In this document: piece after piece, positions 17,432 to 26,252 of the stretch
How positions within the stretch are numbered: the stretch's first letter is position 1
Layout: each line of letters begins with the position of its first letter
Source: an uncultured Acetatifactor sp.
GTDB lineage: Bacteria; Bacillota; Clostridia; Lachnospirales; Lachnospiraceae
Reading direction: 5' to 3'
NCBI GenBank assembly: GCA_910584375.1
Contig: CAJUAH010000023.1
Coordinates: forward strand, 1 to 64,000
DNA length: 64,000 nt
Position numbers and translations under genes: made by a program
Notes under the pieces: model-generated
The model's input: the letters and a program-made list of their open reading frames with translations, nothing else
Told to the model about the DNA's origin: nothing
Database searches by the model: none

Positions 17432-17750
17432 TCTTTATAAACAACATTTTGTATTTGAAAATCCATTCATAAATTTTTTGCTGCTTTGCAGAATAAATGA
17501 AACCTGTGCCCTATTTATATATCGAATTGCTTTTGCAGGCTGCTCCATATGCAGGACAGTCTTCCGCTCCTTGACAATTTCATAAAGCAATCCGGGGGTT
17601 ATACAGGTGTAGACGGACAGCTGGCATGGATGCCCGCCCTCTGCTTGATTGCCGTATAACGGCAGCCTGACAATACGCGGCAAAGCTGGCGCAGGAAAAG
17701 ACCCGGAGTTGCGGTTTTAATCGAACATTTAATTTATTTGCTAATTGCAG

Positions 17751-17780
17751 TTGAAAGTTCCCCTGTTCAATTCGTATATA
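17751..17780 (+). promoter_or_regulatory. predicted promoter of xis-int
   Basis: TTGAAA (17751-17756) and TATATA (17775-17780) with an 18-base spacer precede the excisionase gene. A TGCTAAT motif at 17739-17745 overlaps the upstream edge. It matches the ATTAGCA repeats found after the integrase gene, so Int or Xis may bind here and autoregulate. Confidence 0.4.
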
Positions 17781-17844
17781 TGATATGGAGAGTATTTACA
17801 GGGACTATGCTGATTCCGTTTCAACTGCATGGAAAGGAGAAGAT

Positions 17845-18051
17845 ATGGCAGTTGAAGAAACAAATCTACAGATACAGGCCGGTTCTGAGAAGAGGACTTA
17901 TTCCGTACAGGAAATTGCGGACATCCTTCAGATCAGCCGCAGCATGGCATACAACCTCTGCAGGCAGTCGCTCTTTAAGACTGTGAAAGTCGGGAAATAT
18001 GTCAGGATATCCAAGTCTTCCTTTGATGACTGGCTTGACAGTAAAAATTAA
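17845..18051 (+). CDS. excisionase-family DNA-binding protein
   Basis: A 68-residue protein starting at ATG 17845, which has AAAGGAG 8 bases upstream; the longer start at 17785 has no such site. It carries a MerR/excisionase-type winged helix ('YSVQEIADILQISRSMAYNL' and 'KVGKYVRISKSSFDDWL'). Such proteins bend DNA at the attachment site and steer the integrase toward excision. It lies 12 bases before the integrase gene and is clearly in one operon with it. The short acidic N-terminus is not conserved in the family. Confidence 0.85.
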   Translation: MAVEETNLQIQAGSEKRTYSVQEIADILQISRSMAYNLCRQSLFKTVKVGKYVRISKSSFDDWLDSKN

Positions 18052-18063
18052 AGGAGGAACAGT

Positions 18064-19485
18064 ATGGCTTCAATCGTAAAAAGAGGTAAATCATATTCCG
18101 TGGTTTACTACAAAAAAACAGAAAAAGGAAAGAAAAGCGAACAGGTATGGGAATCCGGGCTGAGTTACACTGCAGCAAGAACCAGAAAAGCGCAGATTGA
18201 ACATGAACAGGCACAGGAACTAAAGGAGTCATCCCCACGCCCTGACAATGAAAACAGTCTTTCTTCCATGACCGTCAGCGAATTTTTATATGAGTTTGTT
18301 GAGAAGTATGGCGAGAAACGGTGGGGTTCTTCTTCCTATGTCGCTAACCTCGGTTTGATAGAGAACTACATACATCCTTATTTTGGTGAAAATAAGCTGC
18401 GCTCTGTCAAGGTCAAGACCGTGGATGACTATTATCATTTTCTGGAAACAGAGGCGGAACCGGCTACCAACATGGGAAGGCCTACGAGGGATCATGTTTC
18501 CGCATCCACCATCCATGACATCCACAAGCTGCTGCGCTGCGCCTTTAACCTGGCTGTCCGCTGGGAGTACATCAGCAAAAACCCTTTCCTGTACGCAACG
18601 CTCCCGGAACACAAGGAAAAAGAGCGGGAAACCTTGTCCCCTGAGCAGGTGCTGAAGGTGCTGGATTTTACCTGCAGGCCGGACAACTACGACTATTTCA
18701 TGATCCACTGTGCGGTGCTTATCGCTATCGGCTGTACATTCCGGGGAGGTGAGATTGCAGGATTACAGTGGGACAGGGTTGACTTTGAGAAGAAAACCTT
18801 CTGCATGGACAGGGTGATTGACCGCATCAGCAAGGACAGTATTAGGAAATTATCCAAGCTGGAGATCCTGTATCAGTTTCCTAACCTCTTTCCCGGCACC
18901 AGAACGGTCATTGTCCTGAAACAGCCGAAGACAAGGGGGAGTGTCCGGGATGTGGAAGTTCCGTCTTCCATTATGGATGCACTGGCTGTCCTGAAACGGA
19001 TGCAGGACCAGATGAAAGCTGATTTAGGCTCGGACGGTTACATGGATTATAACCTTGTAATCTGTCAGGCAAACGGGCGTCCCCTTATGACGGAACACCT
19101 GAACAAGCGGTTTAAGGAAATCCTGCGGGAGATTGGCGATCCGGGCATCAATCCGGAAGAAATTGTTTTCCACAGCCTGCGGCATACCAGCGCCTCCACA
19201 AAGCTGACGCTTTCCAACGGAGATTATAACTCCGTAAAGCACGCCGGCGGATGGGCTAACCTCGAAATGCTGACAAGGCGGTACGGCTCCCATTCCTTTG
19301 AGAGTGACAGGGAGCGCCTGGCACAGAAGATGGATGATTTTCTGACTGCCAAGCCGGGAGCCCCGGTTCAGCAGGCGCCGCCCCTGCCTGCAGATGCCGA
19401 GGAGGCGCTCAAGGCATTGGCACAGGTGAACCCGGAACTGCTAATCAAAATCGCACAGTCTGTCCAATCTGCTAATATGACATAA
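18064..19485 (+). CDS. tyrosine site-specific integrase
   Basis: A 473-residue Tn916/phage-type integrase. The N-terminal arm-binding AP2-like part (residues 1-50), the SAM-like core-binding domain (~70-175) and the catalytic domain follow in order. Catalytic residues: R227 in 'TFRGGEIAGLQW', H370-x-x-R373-H374 in 'HSLRHTSAS', H/W of 'HAGGWAN', and the nucleophile Y407 in 'LTRRYGSH'. A ~30-residue Pro/Ala-rich tail follows. The gene points at the tRNA-Arg at the element's right end, the usual layout. It is 12 bases after xis with an AAAGGAGGAAC ribosome site. It should cut in the tRNA anticodon-loop core. Confidence 0.95.
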   Translation: MASIVKRGKSYSVVYYKKTEKGKKSEQVWESGLSYTAARTRKAQIEHEQAQELKESSPRPDNENSLSSMTVSEFLYEFVEKYGEKRWGSSSYVANLGLIENYIHPYFGENKLRSVKVKTVDDYYHFLETEAEPATNMGRPTRDHVSASTIHDIHKLLRCAFNLAVRWEYISKNPFLYATLPEHKEKERETLSPEQVLKVLDFTCRPDNYDYFMIHCAVLIAIGCTFRGGEIAGLQWDRVDFEKKTFCMDRVIDRISKDSIRKLSKLEILYQFPNLFPGTRTVIVLKQPKTRGSVRDVEVPSSIMDALAVLKRMQDQMKADLGSDGYMDYNLVICQANGRPLMTEHLNKRFKEILREIGDPGINPEEIVFHSLRHTSASTKLTLSNGDYNSVKHAGGWANLEMLTRRYGSHSFESDRERLAQKMDDFLTAKPGAPVQQAPPLPADAEEALKALAQVNPELLIKIAQSVQSANMT

Positions 19486-19650
19486 CCCTTATTAGCAGAA
19501 AAATTTACAGGTTAAAAAATCGTATTAGCAAAAGGAATTAGCAAAATTGAAAAAATCGGCAGGATTTTCAAAAAATATTAGCAGATTTTTGCTAATGGGC
19601 AGGGAAACGCAAAATCCAAAATGGCTTGCCATACATTATCTGCATTAGCA
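19470..19650. repeat. cluster of six ATTAGCA motifs, probable integrase arm sites
   Basis: ATTAGCA occurs at 19491-19497, 19524-19530, 19537-19543, 19577-19583 and 19644-19650, with inverse copies at 19470-19476 and 19590-19596. The cluster lies between the integrase gene and the tRNA, where arm-type binding sites of tyrosine integrases are expected. Confidence 0.55.
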
Positions 19651-19659
19651 AGCCATTTT
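19618..19659 (+). terminator. terminator-like hairpin after int
   Basis: AAAATGGCTTGC (19618-19629) pairs perfectly with GCAAGCCATTTT (19648-19659). The loop contains one of the ATTAGCA motifs. A second hairpin follows (GGCAATGG/CCATTGCC, 19664-19683). Together they could stop transcription from both the integrase and the tRNA side. Confidence 0.6.
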
Positions 19660-19713
19660 CCCAGGCAATGGATTTCCATTGCCTTAAACCCACTGTTTAT
19701 CAGGGTTTCAGAG

Positions 19714-19787
19714 CGTCCCAGAGAGGATTCGAACCTCCGACACCCGCCTTAGGAGGGCGGTGCTCTATCCTGCTGAGCTACTGAGAC
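19714..19787 (-). tRNA. tRNA-Arg (CCU), complete, element-borne
   Basis: A 74-base cloverleaf without encoded CCA. Acceptor stem GTCTCAG pairs with CTGGGAC (one G-U), D arm GCTC...GAGC, anticodon stem CCGCC/GGCGG with loop CTCCTAA (anticodon CCT), T arm GGAGG-TTCGAAT-CCTCT. It lies inside the mobile element, ~50 bases from the junction. Its sequence is quite different from the truncated host copy next to it, so it is not a simple duplicate. It probably replaces the host gene that the integration disrupted. Confidence 0.93.
19748..19756. other. copy of the att core CTTAGGAGG in the intact tRNA
   Basis: The nine-base anticodon-loop sequence is identical to that at 19840-19848 in the broken tRNA. 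It could act as an alternative crossover site for the integrase. Confidence 0.35.
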
Positions 19788-19837
19788 GTGTTATTGAGTT
19801 TTAAATGTCCCCAAGTTAAATTAGAATGGTCTAAGTT

Positions 19838-19879
19838 CTCTTAGGAGGCGATCGCTCTATCCAACTGAGCTACGAGGAC
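19838..19879 (-). pseudogene. 5' half of host tRNA-Arg(CCU), split at the anticodon loop
   Basis: From 19879 the sequence reads as a normal tRNA 5' half: acceptor strand GTCCTCG, D arm GCTC...GAGC, anticodon 5' strand ATCGC and loop CTCCTAA. After the loop the expected GCGAT strand is replaced by GAGAAC and unrelated AT-rich DNA, with no T arm. The CTTAGGAGG core (19840-19848, plus strand) marks the recombination point. The 3' half should lie at the other end of the element, outside the window. This is the right attachment junction. Confidence 0.8.
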
Positions 19880-19903
19880 CGGTATAAAATATTGCTGCAG
19901 CAA

Positions 19904-20785
19904 TCAATCGGGAAAATTGATATATCCCTGTAGCCAGATCGTCCCTTTGAATCTTCTGCCTACCTGAGGTTCTCCCAACATATCTATTATATTGATTGCG
20001 ATGTCAAATGTCAATTCATTACAGCAAATTTTCAATAAATATATTTCTTCTCCGGTGATCTTGTTGCGCACTCTGTTACATTCCATGATTTCGCCCAGCA
20101 CGGAATAATGATCGCATTCCACACCATAGGGCATAAAATAAGTGTCCACAATGCTGAATATATCTTCTTTTTGTATTTTTCTGGATATGGTGCTGTACAT
20201 ATCCATATCTTCCATGGTCAACATCTCGATCGCGTCCTCATCACCTTTGCGGGCCGCAGTGATCAGATTGGTGCGTTTCATGGAATCCTGTATGATCCTC
20301 TGTTTCTGTATCTCATCTTTCTCGATCGGCAATAGCACGCTGCCCTGGATCGACAGGCCGGACAGAGTAAGATTGGTTCCCCGGATCGGGAGTTGTCCGC
20401 AGTAATGGGCCTTCACATAGGGAATCCTGTTTTGCAGATAAAATATCATCGAAATGCCGACTTTGATATCGTCGCATACGCCTGCGTAGGATTCCCTGAA
20501 AGCATGACGTTCCACGGAAGTGTCTTCCGTGCTGGTCACACCCCTGCCTCTCAGGTACGGAAAATAATATTCATATACAAACTTATCCTCGTCATCAAAT
20601 TCTCCGCAGACAGTGATACCCATATTTTCAGCGAAACCTTTGCTGAATTCACCCAACATCACATCTTCGTCATTAATGGTGTATGCGCGTTGATCCGCTG
20701 TCAATATTACATCTTTAAGCAGTTCCTTCAATTTAGCGCGGTCTGTATATTCGCTAAAGCCGATCGCTCTCATAAATTTGTGCAA
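19904..20785 (-). CDS. DUF3881 family protein
   Basis: A 293-residue cytoplasmic protein of a family I know only from Lachnospiraceae-type Clostridia. It begins HKFMRAIGFSEYTDR and ends near 'VGRRFKGTIWLQGYINFPD'. The start chosen is TTG 20785, which has AAGAAGG just upstream and matches the family's usual M-H-K-x-M opening; GTG 20794 is the alternative. No enzyme motif is visible. It follows serS in the same direction and was followed by the host tRNA-Arg before the element inserted. The function is unknown. Confidence 0.75.
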   Translation of the reverse strand: MHKFMRAIGFSEYTDRAKLKELLKDVILTADQRAYTINDEDVMLGEFSKGFAENMGITVCGEFDDEDKFVYEYYFPYLRGRGVTSTEDTSVERHAFRESYAGVCDDIKVGISMIFYLQNRIPYVKAHYCGQLPIRGTNLTLSGLSIQGSVLLPIEKDEIQKQRIIQDSMKRTNLITAARKGDEDAIEMLTMEDMDMYSTISRKIQKEDIFSIVDTYFMPYGVECDHYSVLGEIMECNRVRNKITGEEIYLLKICCNELTFDIAINIIDMLGEPQVGRRFKGTIWLQGYINFPD

Positions 20786-20828
20786 AGATTTCACCTTCTT
20801 TCCGTCTACGATCGAATGTACTCCATCC

Positions 20829-22118
20829 TTATACCTGGTTGGGACAGATCACTTCTTTTCCGCCCATATACATACGCAGTGCCTGGGGAATCCTGATACT
20901 GCCGTCCTGCTGGACGTTATTCTCCAGAAAAGCAATCAATCCTCTGGGCGTCGCAAGCACTGTATTATTTAATGTATGCACAAAGTAAGTACCCTTTTCG
21001 CCTTTGGTACGGATACCCAGTCTTCTGGCCTGAGCGTCGCCCAGCGTGGAACAGGAACCCACCTCAAAATATTTTTTCTGTCTGGGACTCCATGCCTCCA
21101 CATCACAGGACTTCACTTTCAGATCTGCCAGATCGCCGCTGCAGCATTCCAATGTGCGTACCGGAATATCCAGGCTGCGGAAGAAATCTACCGTGTATTT
21201 CCACATCTTATTATACCAATCCATGGATTCTTCCGGCTCACACAGCACCACCATCTCCTGCTTTTCAAATTGGTGTACCCGGTAGACGCCTCTCTCTTCA
21301 ATACCGTGAGAGCCCACCTCCTTACGGAAACAGGGGGAATAAGAGGTCATGGTAATGGGCAGCTGCTCCTTCTGCACGATTTCACCTTTAAATTTGCCGA
21401 TCATGGAATGTTCAGAAGTGCCGATCAGGTAAAGATCTTCATTCTCGATCTTATACATCATGGATTCCATCTCCGCAAAACTCATAACCCCGTTCACTAC
21501 ATTGCTTCGAATCATAAAAGGCGGAATACAATAGGTAAATCCCTTATCAATCATAAAGTCTCTGGCATAGCTTATCATCGCCGAGTGAATCCTGGCCGCG
21601 TCTCCCATCAGATAATAAAAACCGTTGCCACTGGTGCGGCCTGCGGATTCTTTGTCCAAACCACTGATACTGTTTAATATATCCGCATGATAGGGCACTT
21701 CAAAATCAGGCACCACCGGATCGCCGTACTTTTGTATCTCCACATTCTCGCTGTCATCCTTACCAATTGGTACCGAAGGATCTATGATATTGGGGATCAT
21801 CATCATTATTTTGTTGATCTTTTCCTGATACAACTGAGACATTTTTTCCAGTTCTGCCAGTCTCTTTGCTCCCGCAGCCACTTCCGCTTTTTTGTCTGCC
21901 GCTTCTTCCCTTTTTCCCGCTGCCATCAATGCTCCAATCTCCTTGGAGATCTTATTGCGCCTGGCTCTTAAATCATCGCCCTCCTGCTTGTTTTTTCTGC
22001 TTTCCGCGTCAAGCGCAATCACTTCATCCACCAGTGACAGCTTTTCATGCTGGAATTTTTTACGGATATTCTCCTTGACAGTCTCCGGATCTTCTCTCAA
22101 CAATTTAATATCTATCAT
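20829..22118 (-). CDS. serS: serine-tRNA ligase
   Basis: A 429-residue class II synthetase that charges tRNA-Ser in the cytoplasm. The N-terminal ~110 residues form the long antiparallel coiled coil that grips the tRNA long arm. The catalytic core shows motif 2 ('FRKEVGSHGIEERGVYRVHQF') and motif 3 ('NNTVLATPRGLIAFLEN'). The length and ends are normal. The start ATG 22118 follows GGAGGAGAC. It is co-directional with the HD-GYP gene upstream and DUF3881 downstream. Confidence 0.97.
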   Translation of the reverse strand: MIDIKLLREDPETVKENIRKKFQHEKLSLVDEVIALDAESRKNKQEGDDLRARRNKISKEIGALMAAGKREEAADKKAEVAAGAKRLAELEKMSQLYQEKINKIMMMIPNIIDPSVPIGKDDSENVEIQKYGDPVVPDFEVPYHADILNSISGLDKESAGRTSGNGFYYLMGDAARIHSAMISYARDFMIDKGFTYCIPPFMIRSNVVNGVMSFAEMESMMYKIENEDLYLIGTSEHSMIGKFKGEIVQKEQLPITMTSYSPCFRKEVGSHGIEERGVYRVHQFEKQEMVVLCEPEESMDWYNKMWKYTVDFFRSLDIPVRTLECCSGDLADLKVKSCDVEAWSPRQKKYFEVGSCSTLGDAQARRLGIRTKGEKGTYFVHTLNNTVLATPRGLIAFLENNVQQDGSIRIPQALRMYMGGKEVICPNQV

Positions 22119-22144
22119 CTTAGTCTCCTCCCTGTTTGACTATT

Positions 22145-23197
22145 TTAACTGACTACTTTTTCTATGAACAGATTCTGTACTTTTACCAGATCTTTGATAA
22201 TCTCTTTTTTTACATCCCCGCCGTCTCGATCCTGGATGATCCGCAGTATAGGACGATCCTGAAAATCTCTGTTTTGTCCCACTACCACGCCAATCTCGCC
22301 TTCATTGGTAAGCACATGGGTACCCACCGGATACACTGCCGTAAAATGGAGAAACACATCTACCACTCTGCCGTCAAATTTCTTATCCCTGTGAAATTTC
22401 AAATATTCAATAGCCTCATACACTTTGATACGCTTACAGCCGATACCGCATATCCTTTCGTCAAAAGCGTCGCATACGCCGACAATCCGACACTCCAAAG
22501 ATATATCCCGGGTTTTTAAGGGATAACCCGAACCGTTTATTCTCTCATGATGCTTTAAAATTATATTTTTACTGATATCTGATAACCAGCTTTCTTCTTT
22601 CAAAGCGGAATAACCGTATATGGGATGTTTTTTATATTCGGATACTTCATGCTCGGACATTTCATCAAGATCTCTATCCGAAAAGTCATACGTTTGGTAT
22701 CGCAGTCCTATATCGTGGAGCAGACATGCTACTCCGATATCGTGAATGCTCTCGGAAGATAATTTCATCTTCAGCGCCGTGAGTATTGCCAGAGAACAGA
22801 TACTGGTGGAATGCTCATACAGATCCGCATTTCTCTGCTTGATATCATATACCTTTTCAACTACGCGCTCTTCCTGTAAGATATTGCTGATGATATTGTC
22901 TGCCGTCCGGCTCAATTCTTCCAGATCGCCACTGTGCTTATAGGTATGTTTTTCCAGAATCTCCCTTACTTTTTCCTTAACAGAAGACTCGATATCCGTC
23001 TTCAGGATCAGGCTTTCCCGAATCCCTTCTTCTTCTTCGCAGACGCATACCTCCTTGATACCGAGATCTGTCAATTTGTCGATATACTCCTGGCGGATTG
23101 CGGCCCCCTCCGGCAGGATGATCTGATAATCCCAACTGATCAGGGCTCTGGCCAAAATTTCATTTCCTGCTAATTCCTCAATTTTCTTGACGATCAT
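22145..23197 (-). CDS. HD-GYP domain protein, probable cyclic-di-GMP phosphodiesterase
   Basis: A 350-residue protein. The N-terminal ~110 residues carry a DUF3391-like segment, then the HD-GYP domain with metal residues 'CLLHDIG', 'HPIYGYSAL' and the 'HHERINGSGYP' signature. Family members hydrolyse cyclic di-GMP. The C-terminal ~60 residues ('GTHVLTNEGEIGVVVGQNRDF') form a small beta domain. The start chosen is ATG 23197, with AGAGGAAAG upstream, over GTG 23218. It is soluble, with no receiver or membrane segment, so the input signal is not evident. Confidence 0.85.
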   Translation of the reverse strand: MIVKKIEELAGNEILARALISWDYQIILPEGAAIRQEYIDKLTDLGIKEVCVCEEEEGIRESLILKTDIESSVKEKVREILEKHTYKHSGDLEELSRTADNIISNILQEERVVEKVYDIKQRNADLYEHSTSICSLAILTALKMKLSSESIHDIGVACLLHDIGLRYQTYDFSDRDLDEMSEHEVSEYKKHPIYGYSALKEESWLSDISKNIILKHHERINGSGYPLKTRDISLECRIVGVCDAFDERICGIGCKRIKVYEAIEYLKFHRDKKFDGRVVDVFLHFTAVYPVGTHVLTNEGEIGVVVGQNRDFQDRPILRIIQDRDGGDVKKEIIKDLVKVQNLFIEKVVS

Positions 23198-23236
23198 TTC
23201 TTTCCTCTTGCAAATCACAATATTGTTTGCGATACC

Positions 23237-23764
23237 TTATTGCTCTTCTCCCATGGCTTTCGCAAGGGCTTTCTCCTCTTCTTTTCCAAGAGTGATCGAA
23301 CATTCTCCGGCAATTATTTCCTTGGTATAAGAATAACAACCGTCTGTACTGTGAACAGAGTTGATAATAAATCCATTATTATTCTCATCAAGCAACGCCA
23401 GGCTGAAACTCAGTTGTCCCCCCATCTGTTGGAAGGCGTCATATTTCACCAGACCCATTTTCTGGTAAGTTTTTTCCATGCGCTTATACAGTGTACGGAT
23501 ATCCTTCTTATTCTTATCCGTATTGATCTTCAGAAATTTATTGTCCTCAAACAAAGCTATGATATCCTGTTCCAGGCTCATTCCGTCTTTTCCCAGAACA
23601 AATTTATCCAACCTCTTTTTCAGATTGTGCAGCTTTACGGTCAGACATATAGTAAGGATCAAAAAGATCAGAACAATAACCGCCAAGCCTATAAGAAAAT
23701 ATCCGATATCTATATTGCCCAGACCCATGGTATTTAATATTTCACTGTATCCTGTGTTATTCAT
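23237..23764 (-). CDS. DUF4446 family membrane-anchored protein
   Basis: A 175-residue protein with one N-terminal membrane segment (residues ~21-45, 'FLIGLAVIVLIFLILTICLTV'), a K-rich amphipathic coiled coil, and a C-terminal domain with 'YDAFQQMGGQLSFSLALLDENNNG'. DUF4446 genes are regularly found just after parB in Firmicutes. The role is unknown. It lies 18 bases downstream of parB and is probably in the parAB operon. Confidence 0.8.
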   Translation of the reverse strand: MNNTGYSEILNTMGLGNIDIGYFLIGLAVIVLIFLILTICLTVKLHNLKKRLDKFVLGKDGMSLEQDIIALFEDNKFLKINTDKNKKDIRTLYKRMEKTYQKMGLVKYDAFQQMGGQLSFSLALLDENNNGFIINSVHSTDGCYSYTKEIIAGECSITLGKEEEKALAKAMGEEQ

Positions 23765-23782
23765 ATCTTCCTCATTCCTGCT

Positions 23783-24664
23783 CTATCTACCTATCATCTC
23801 CAGGATTCTGTCCAAATCCTCATGACTGTAAAATTCTATCTCAATCTTGCCCGCTCCCTCTCCTTTGGATGTTACCGCTACTTTAGTACTCAATTTCTGT
23901 TTCAGCTTGTCCTCAATATCCAGATAAATCACCTGCAGAGCCTTATCGTCCAATTTCTTTGCTTTGGCCGGTTTATGCAGATTTTTTACCAGTTTTTCAA
24001 TCTCTCTGACACTGAGTTTCTCATCAAATATTTTCTGAGCCAGAGCATACTGCTCTTCCTCATCTTCCACAGCCAAAAGCGCCCGTGCATGTCCGGTGCT
24101 GATCATATCGTCTATGACCATCTGCTGCACTTTATCATTCAACTTCAACAGCCGGATCGAATTTGTCACTGCCACCCTGCTCTTGGACACACGCTCCGCC
24201 ACTTCATCCTGTTTTAAATTGAACTCTTCCAACAAACGCTTATATGCCTGTGCCTCTTCAATAGGATTTAGATCTTCTCTCTGGATATTCTCAATCAAGG
24301 CGATCTCCACGATCTCCTGATCCGAATAATTCTTAATAATCACAGGCACCTCTTTTAAACCGGCCAATCTGGCGGCTCTCCATCTTCTCTCGCCTGCGAT
24401 GATCTCATAATAATCTTTTCTGTCCTGCACCAGAATAGGCTGCAACAATCCAAACTGCTTTATGGAATCAGCCAATTCCTGCAACGCGTCTTCATCAAAA
24501 TACTTACGGGGCTGTTTTCGATTTGGCTCCACCTTAGTAATAGCAACAACAGTCTCGGCGGCCTTATCCTTCATCTCCGCCTTTTGCTTTTTCTCTTTTG
24601 TATCCCCCACAATGTTTGGAATCATAACATCCAAACCCTTACCCAATCCTCTCGGTGTTGCCAT
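23783..24664 (-). CDS. parB: chromosome partition protein ParB
   Basis: A 293-residue CTPase clamp of the Spo0J/ParB family. The N-terminal part includes the 'GLGKGLDVMIP' opening common in Firmicutes, then the CTP-binding/parS domain with box II 'IIAGERRWRAARLAGLKEVPV' (GERRxRA motif), the HTH ('LKQDEVAERVSKSRVAVTNSI'), and a C-terminal dimerisation domain. It loads at parS and works with ParA to segregate origins. It is 47 bases downstream of parA in the same direction. Confidence 0.97.
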   Translation of the reverse strand: MATPRGLGKGLDVMIPNIVGDTKEKKQKAEMKDKAAETVVAITKVEPNRKQPRKYFDEDALQELADSIKQFGLLQPILVQDRKDYYEIIAGERRWRAARLAGLKEVPVIIKNYSDQEIVEIALIENIQREDLNPIEEAQAYKRLLEEFNLKQDEVAERVSKSRVAVTNSIRLLKLNDKVQQMVIDDMISTGHARALLAVEDEEEQYALAQKIFDEKLSVREIEKLVKNLHKPAKAKKLDDKALQVIYLDIEDKLKQKLSTKVAVTSKGEGAGKIEIEFYSHEDLDRILEMIGR

Positions 24665-24711
24665 AGCCCATTTCTCCCTTTCTCATTCAGAGTCTTACAC
24701 ATCTAATATTA

Positions 24712-25476
24712 TTATGAATTTTTCCGAATCAATTCCTCTGCCAGATCGATATACGCTTCCGCGCCAGCGGACTTAGGATCATAAACCGTAATAGGCTGTC
24801 CATAGCTGGGCGCCTCCGCCAGGCGGATATTTCTGGGAATTAATGTTTTAAATATGTACTGTGTCAGATTACTCTTCACATTTTCCACCACCTGCATAGA
24901 CAAATTGGTGCGGGAATCATACATTGTGAAGATAACCCCTTCCATCTCCAGCTCAGGATTCAATCTCTCTTTCACAAGATTCACCGTATGAATCAACTGA
25001 CTCAATCCCTCCAACGCATAATATTCACACTGAATAGGCACCAGTACAGAATCCGCCGTCGTCATGGAATTAATCGTCAACATATTCAAAGAAGGCGGAC
25101 AATCAATCACAATATAGTCGTACATATCCACAATAAAATCCACAGCATTCTTCAATATAAATTCTTTCCGATCCACCCCAATCAACTCGATCTCCGCCGC
25201 CGCCAGATTAACATTAGAAGGGATCACAGAAACATTGGGAATAACTTCAGCAATCGTACAGTCATTTATCGTACACTCTTCCAAAATCAATTCATAGATT
25301 GTCTCATCCAAATTATTCTTATCAATCCCAAAACCGCTGGTGGTATTCCCCTGAGGATCCGTATCAATCACCAAAACCTTTTTACCTTTAGCCGCCAAAG
25401 CCGCTGACAGATTAATAGATGTAGTAGTCTTCCCCACACCACCCTTTTGATTCGCAATAGCAATAATTCTACCCAT
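24712..25476 (-). CDS. parA: chromosome partition ATPase ParA (Soj)
   Basis: A 254-residue deviant Walker A ATPase: 'NQKGGVGKTTTSINLSAAL' at residues ~8-26, 'IDTDPQGNTTSG', and 'YIVIDCPPSLNMLT' (Walker B). The start chosen is ATG 25476 (MGRIIAIANQ), the canonical opening, over 25497. It binds DNA non-specifically and controls DnaA and origin segregation together with ParB. Upstream lie the gene-free palindrome region and the parS sites. Confidence 0.97.
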   Translation of the reverse strand: MGRIIAIANQKGGVGKTTTSINLSAALAAKGKKVLVIDTDPQGNTTSGFGIDKNNLDETIYELILEECTINDCTIAEVIPNVSVIPSNVNLAAAEIELIGVDRKEFILKNAVDFIVDMYDYIVIDCPPSLNMLTINSMTTADSVLVPIQCEYYALEGLSQLIHTVNLVKERLNPELEMEGVIFTMYDSRTNLSMQVVENVKSNLTQYIFKTLIPRNIRLAEAPSYGQPITVYDPKSAGAEAYIDLAEELIRKNS

Positions 25477-25870
25477 ACACCAAACTACCTTTCTCACAAT
25501 GTAACTCTAATATTTTGTCCAAAACGTTTTACTCATTATATCACTAATACCTATATATATCCATAGGAAATTTCACATATTTTTTACAGCATCCAAAAAA
25601 ATTAAAGGGAATATCACCAGCAACTTTGATATTAATACGAATATTTTAAATGAGCTAATATACCTTGATTCCATGTGTTTTAGCGCACATTCTAATCAGC
25701 AGAGTTAAATGCGGATCATTTTACTCATTATGCCATAATTCATATTCCTTTAAACAGCCAACCTTGCAGGTAAAATCACATAATAACCAAGTTAAAAACA
25801 CAACCAAAAAAGCATACTCAAAATTAACAATCACAAAACACATAACGCACAACGTCATTGCTGCAAGTCA

Positions 25871-26106
25871 GTTCTGGGGAGGGGGGCTGCGTCTCTGGGG
25901 CAGGCATGTGACTGAGAGGAGATTTTACTTAGGGAGCAGACAGTAATCCAGGGAAAAACGGCCACGGATGGCCGTTTTAGGCGATACCGCACATGGATGT
26001 GCGTTATCGCCGACCCGGCCCATGCCCAATCCCCACACCTGCTCCCTTAGTAAAATCCCTCGAGGGAACCCGCCTGCCCCAGAGACGCAGCCCCCCTCCC
26101 CAGAAC
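25871..26106. repeat. large GC-rich palindrome with 35-bp perfect arms
   Basis: Bases 25871-25905 are an exact reverse complement of 26072-26106 (35 of 35). A second, inner pair (25916-25939 with 26039-26061) matches except for two mismatches and one gap. The 99-base centre holds two more hairpins (25955-25978, AAAACGGCC stem; 25981-26010, GCGATA/TATCGC stem). The block is far richer in G+C than the flanks. It contains no plausible gene. It could be a MITE-like element, a structured RNA or a replication/segregation structure. The rest of the gap 25498-26293 is AT-rich and empty apart from parS. Confidence 0.9.
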
Positions 26107-26203
26107 GTCCCCTCGCTCCAGAACATCCCCTACCCCAAAAAAATGTTTCACGCCCAACCCAACCAAATGTTTCACACCGCAATCCCAAAATCTAGTGTCA
26201 AAA

Positions 26204-26219
26204 TGTTTCACGTGAAACA
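26204..26219. promoter_or_regulatory. parS site
   Basis: The perfect 16-base palindrome TGTTTCACGTGAAACA, identical to the B. subtilis ParB consensus. Two half-site-like copies (TGTTTCAC at 26144-26151 and 26168-26175) precede it. Confidence 0.97.
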
Positions 26220-26252
26220 TTATCTTGTGTCCCACGTTTCAAAACAGGGGAA

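Noticed and set aside
17435..17683. 82-codon minus-strand frame between the two element operons
   Set aside because: Starts at TTG without a ribosome site, has no known motif and covers DNA that looks like leader and promoter region.
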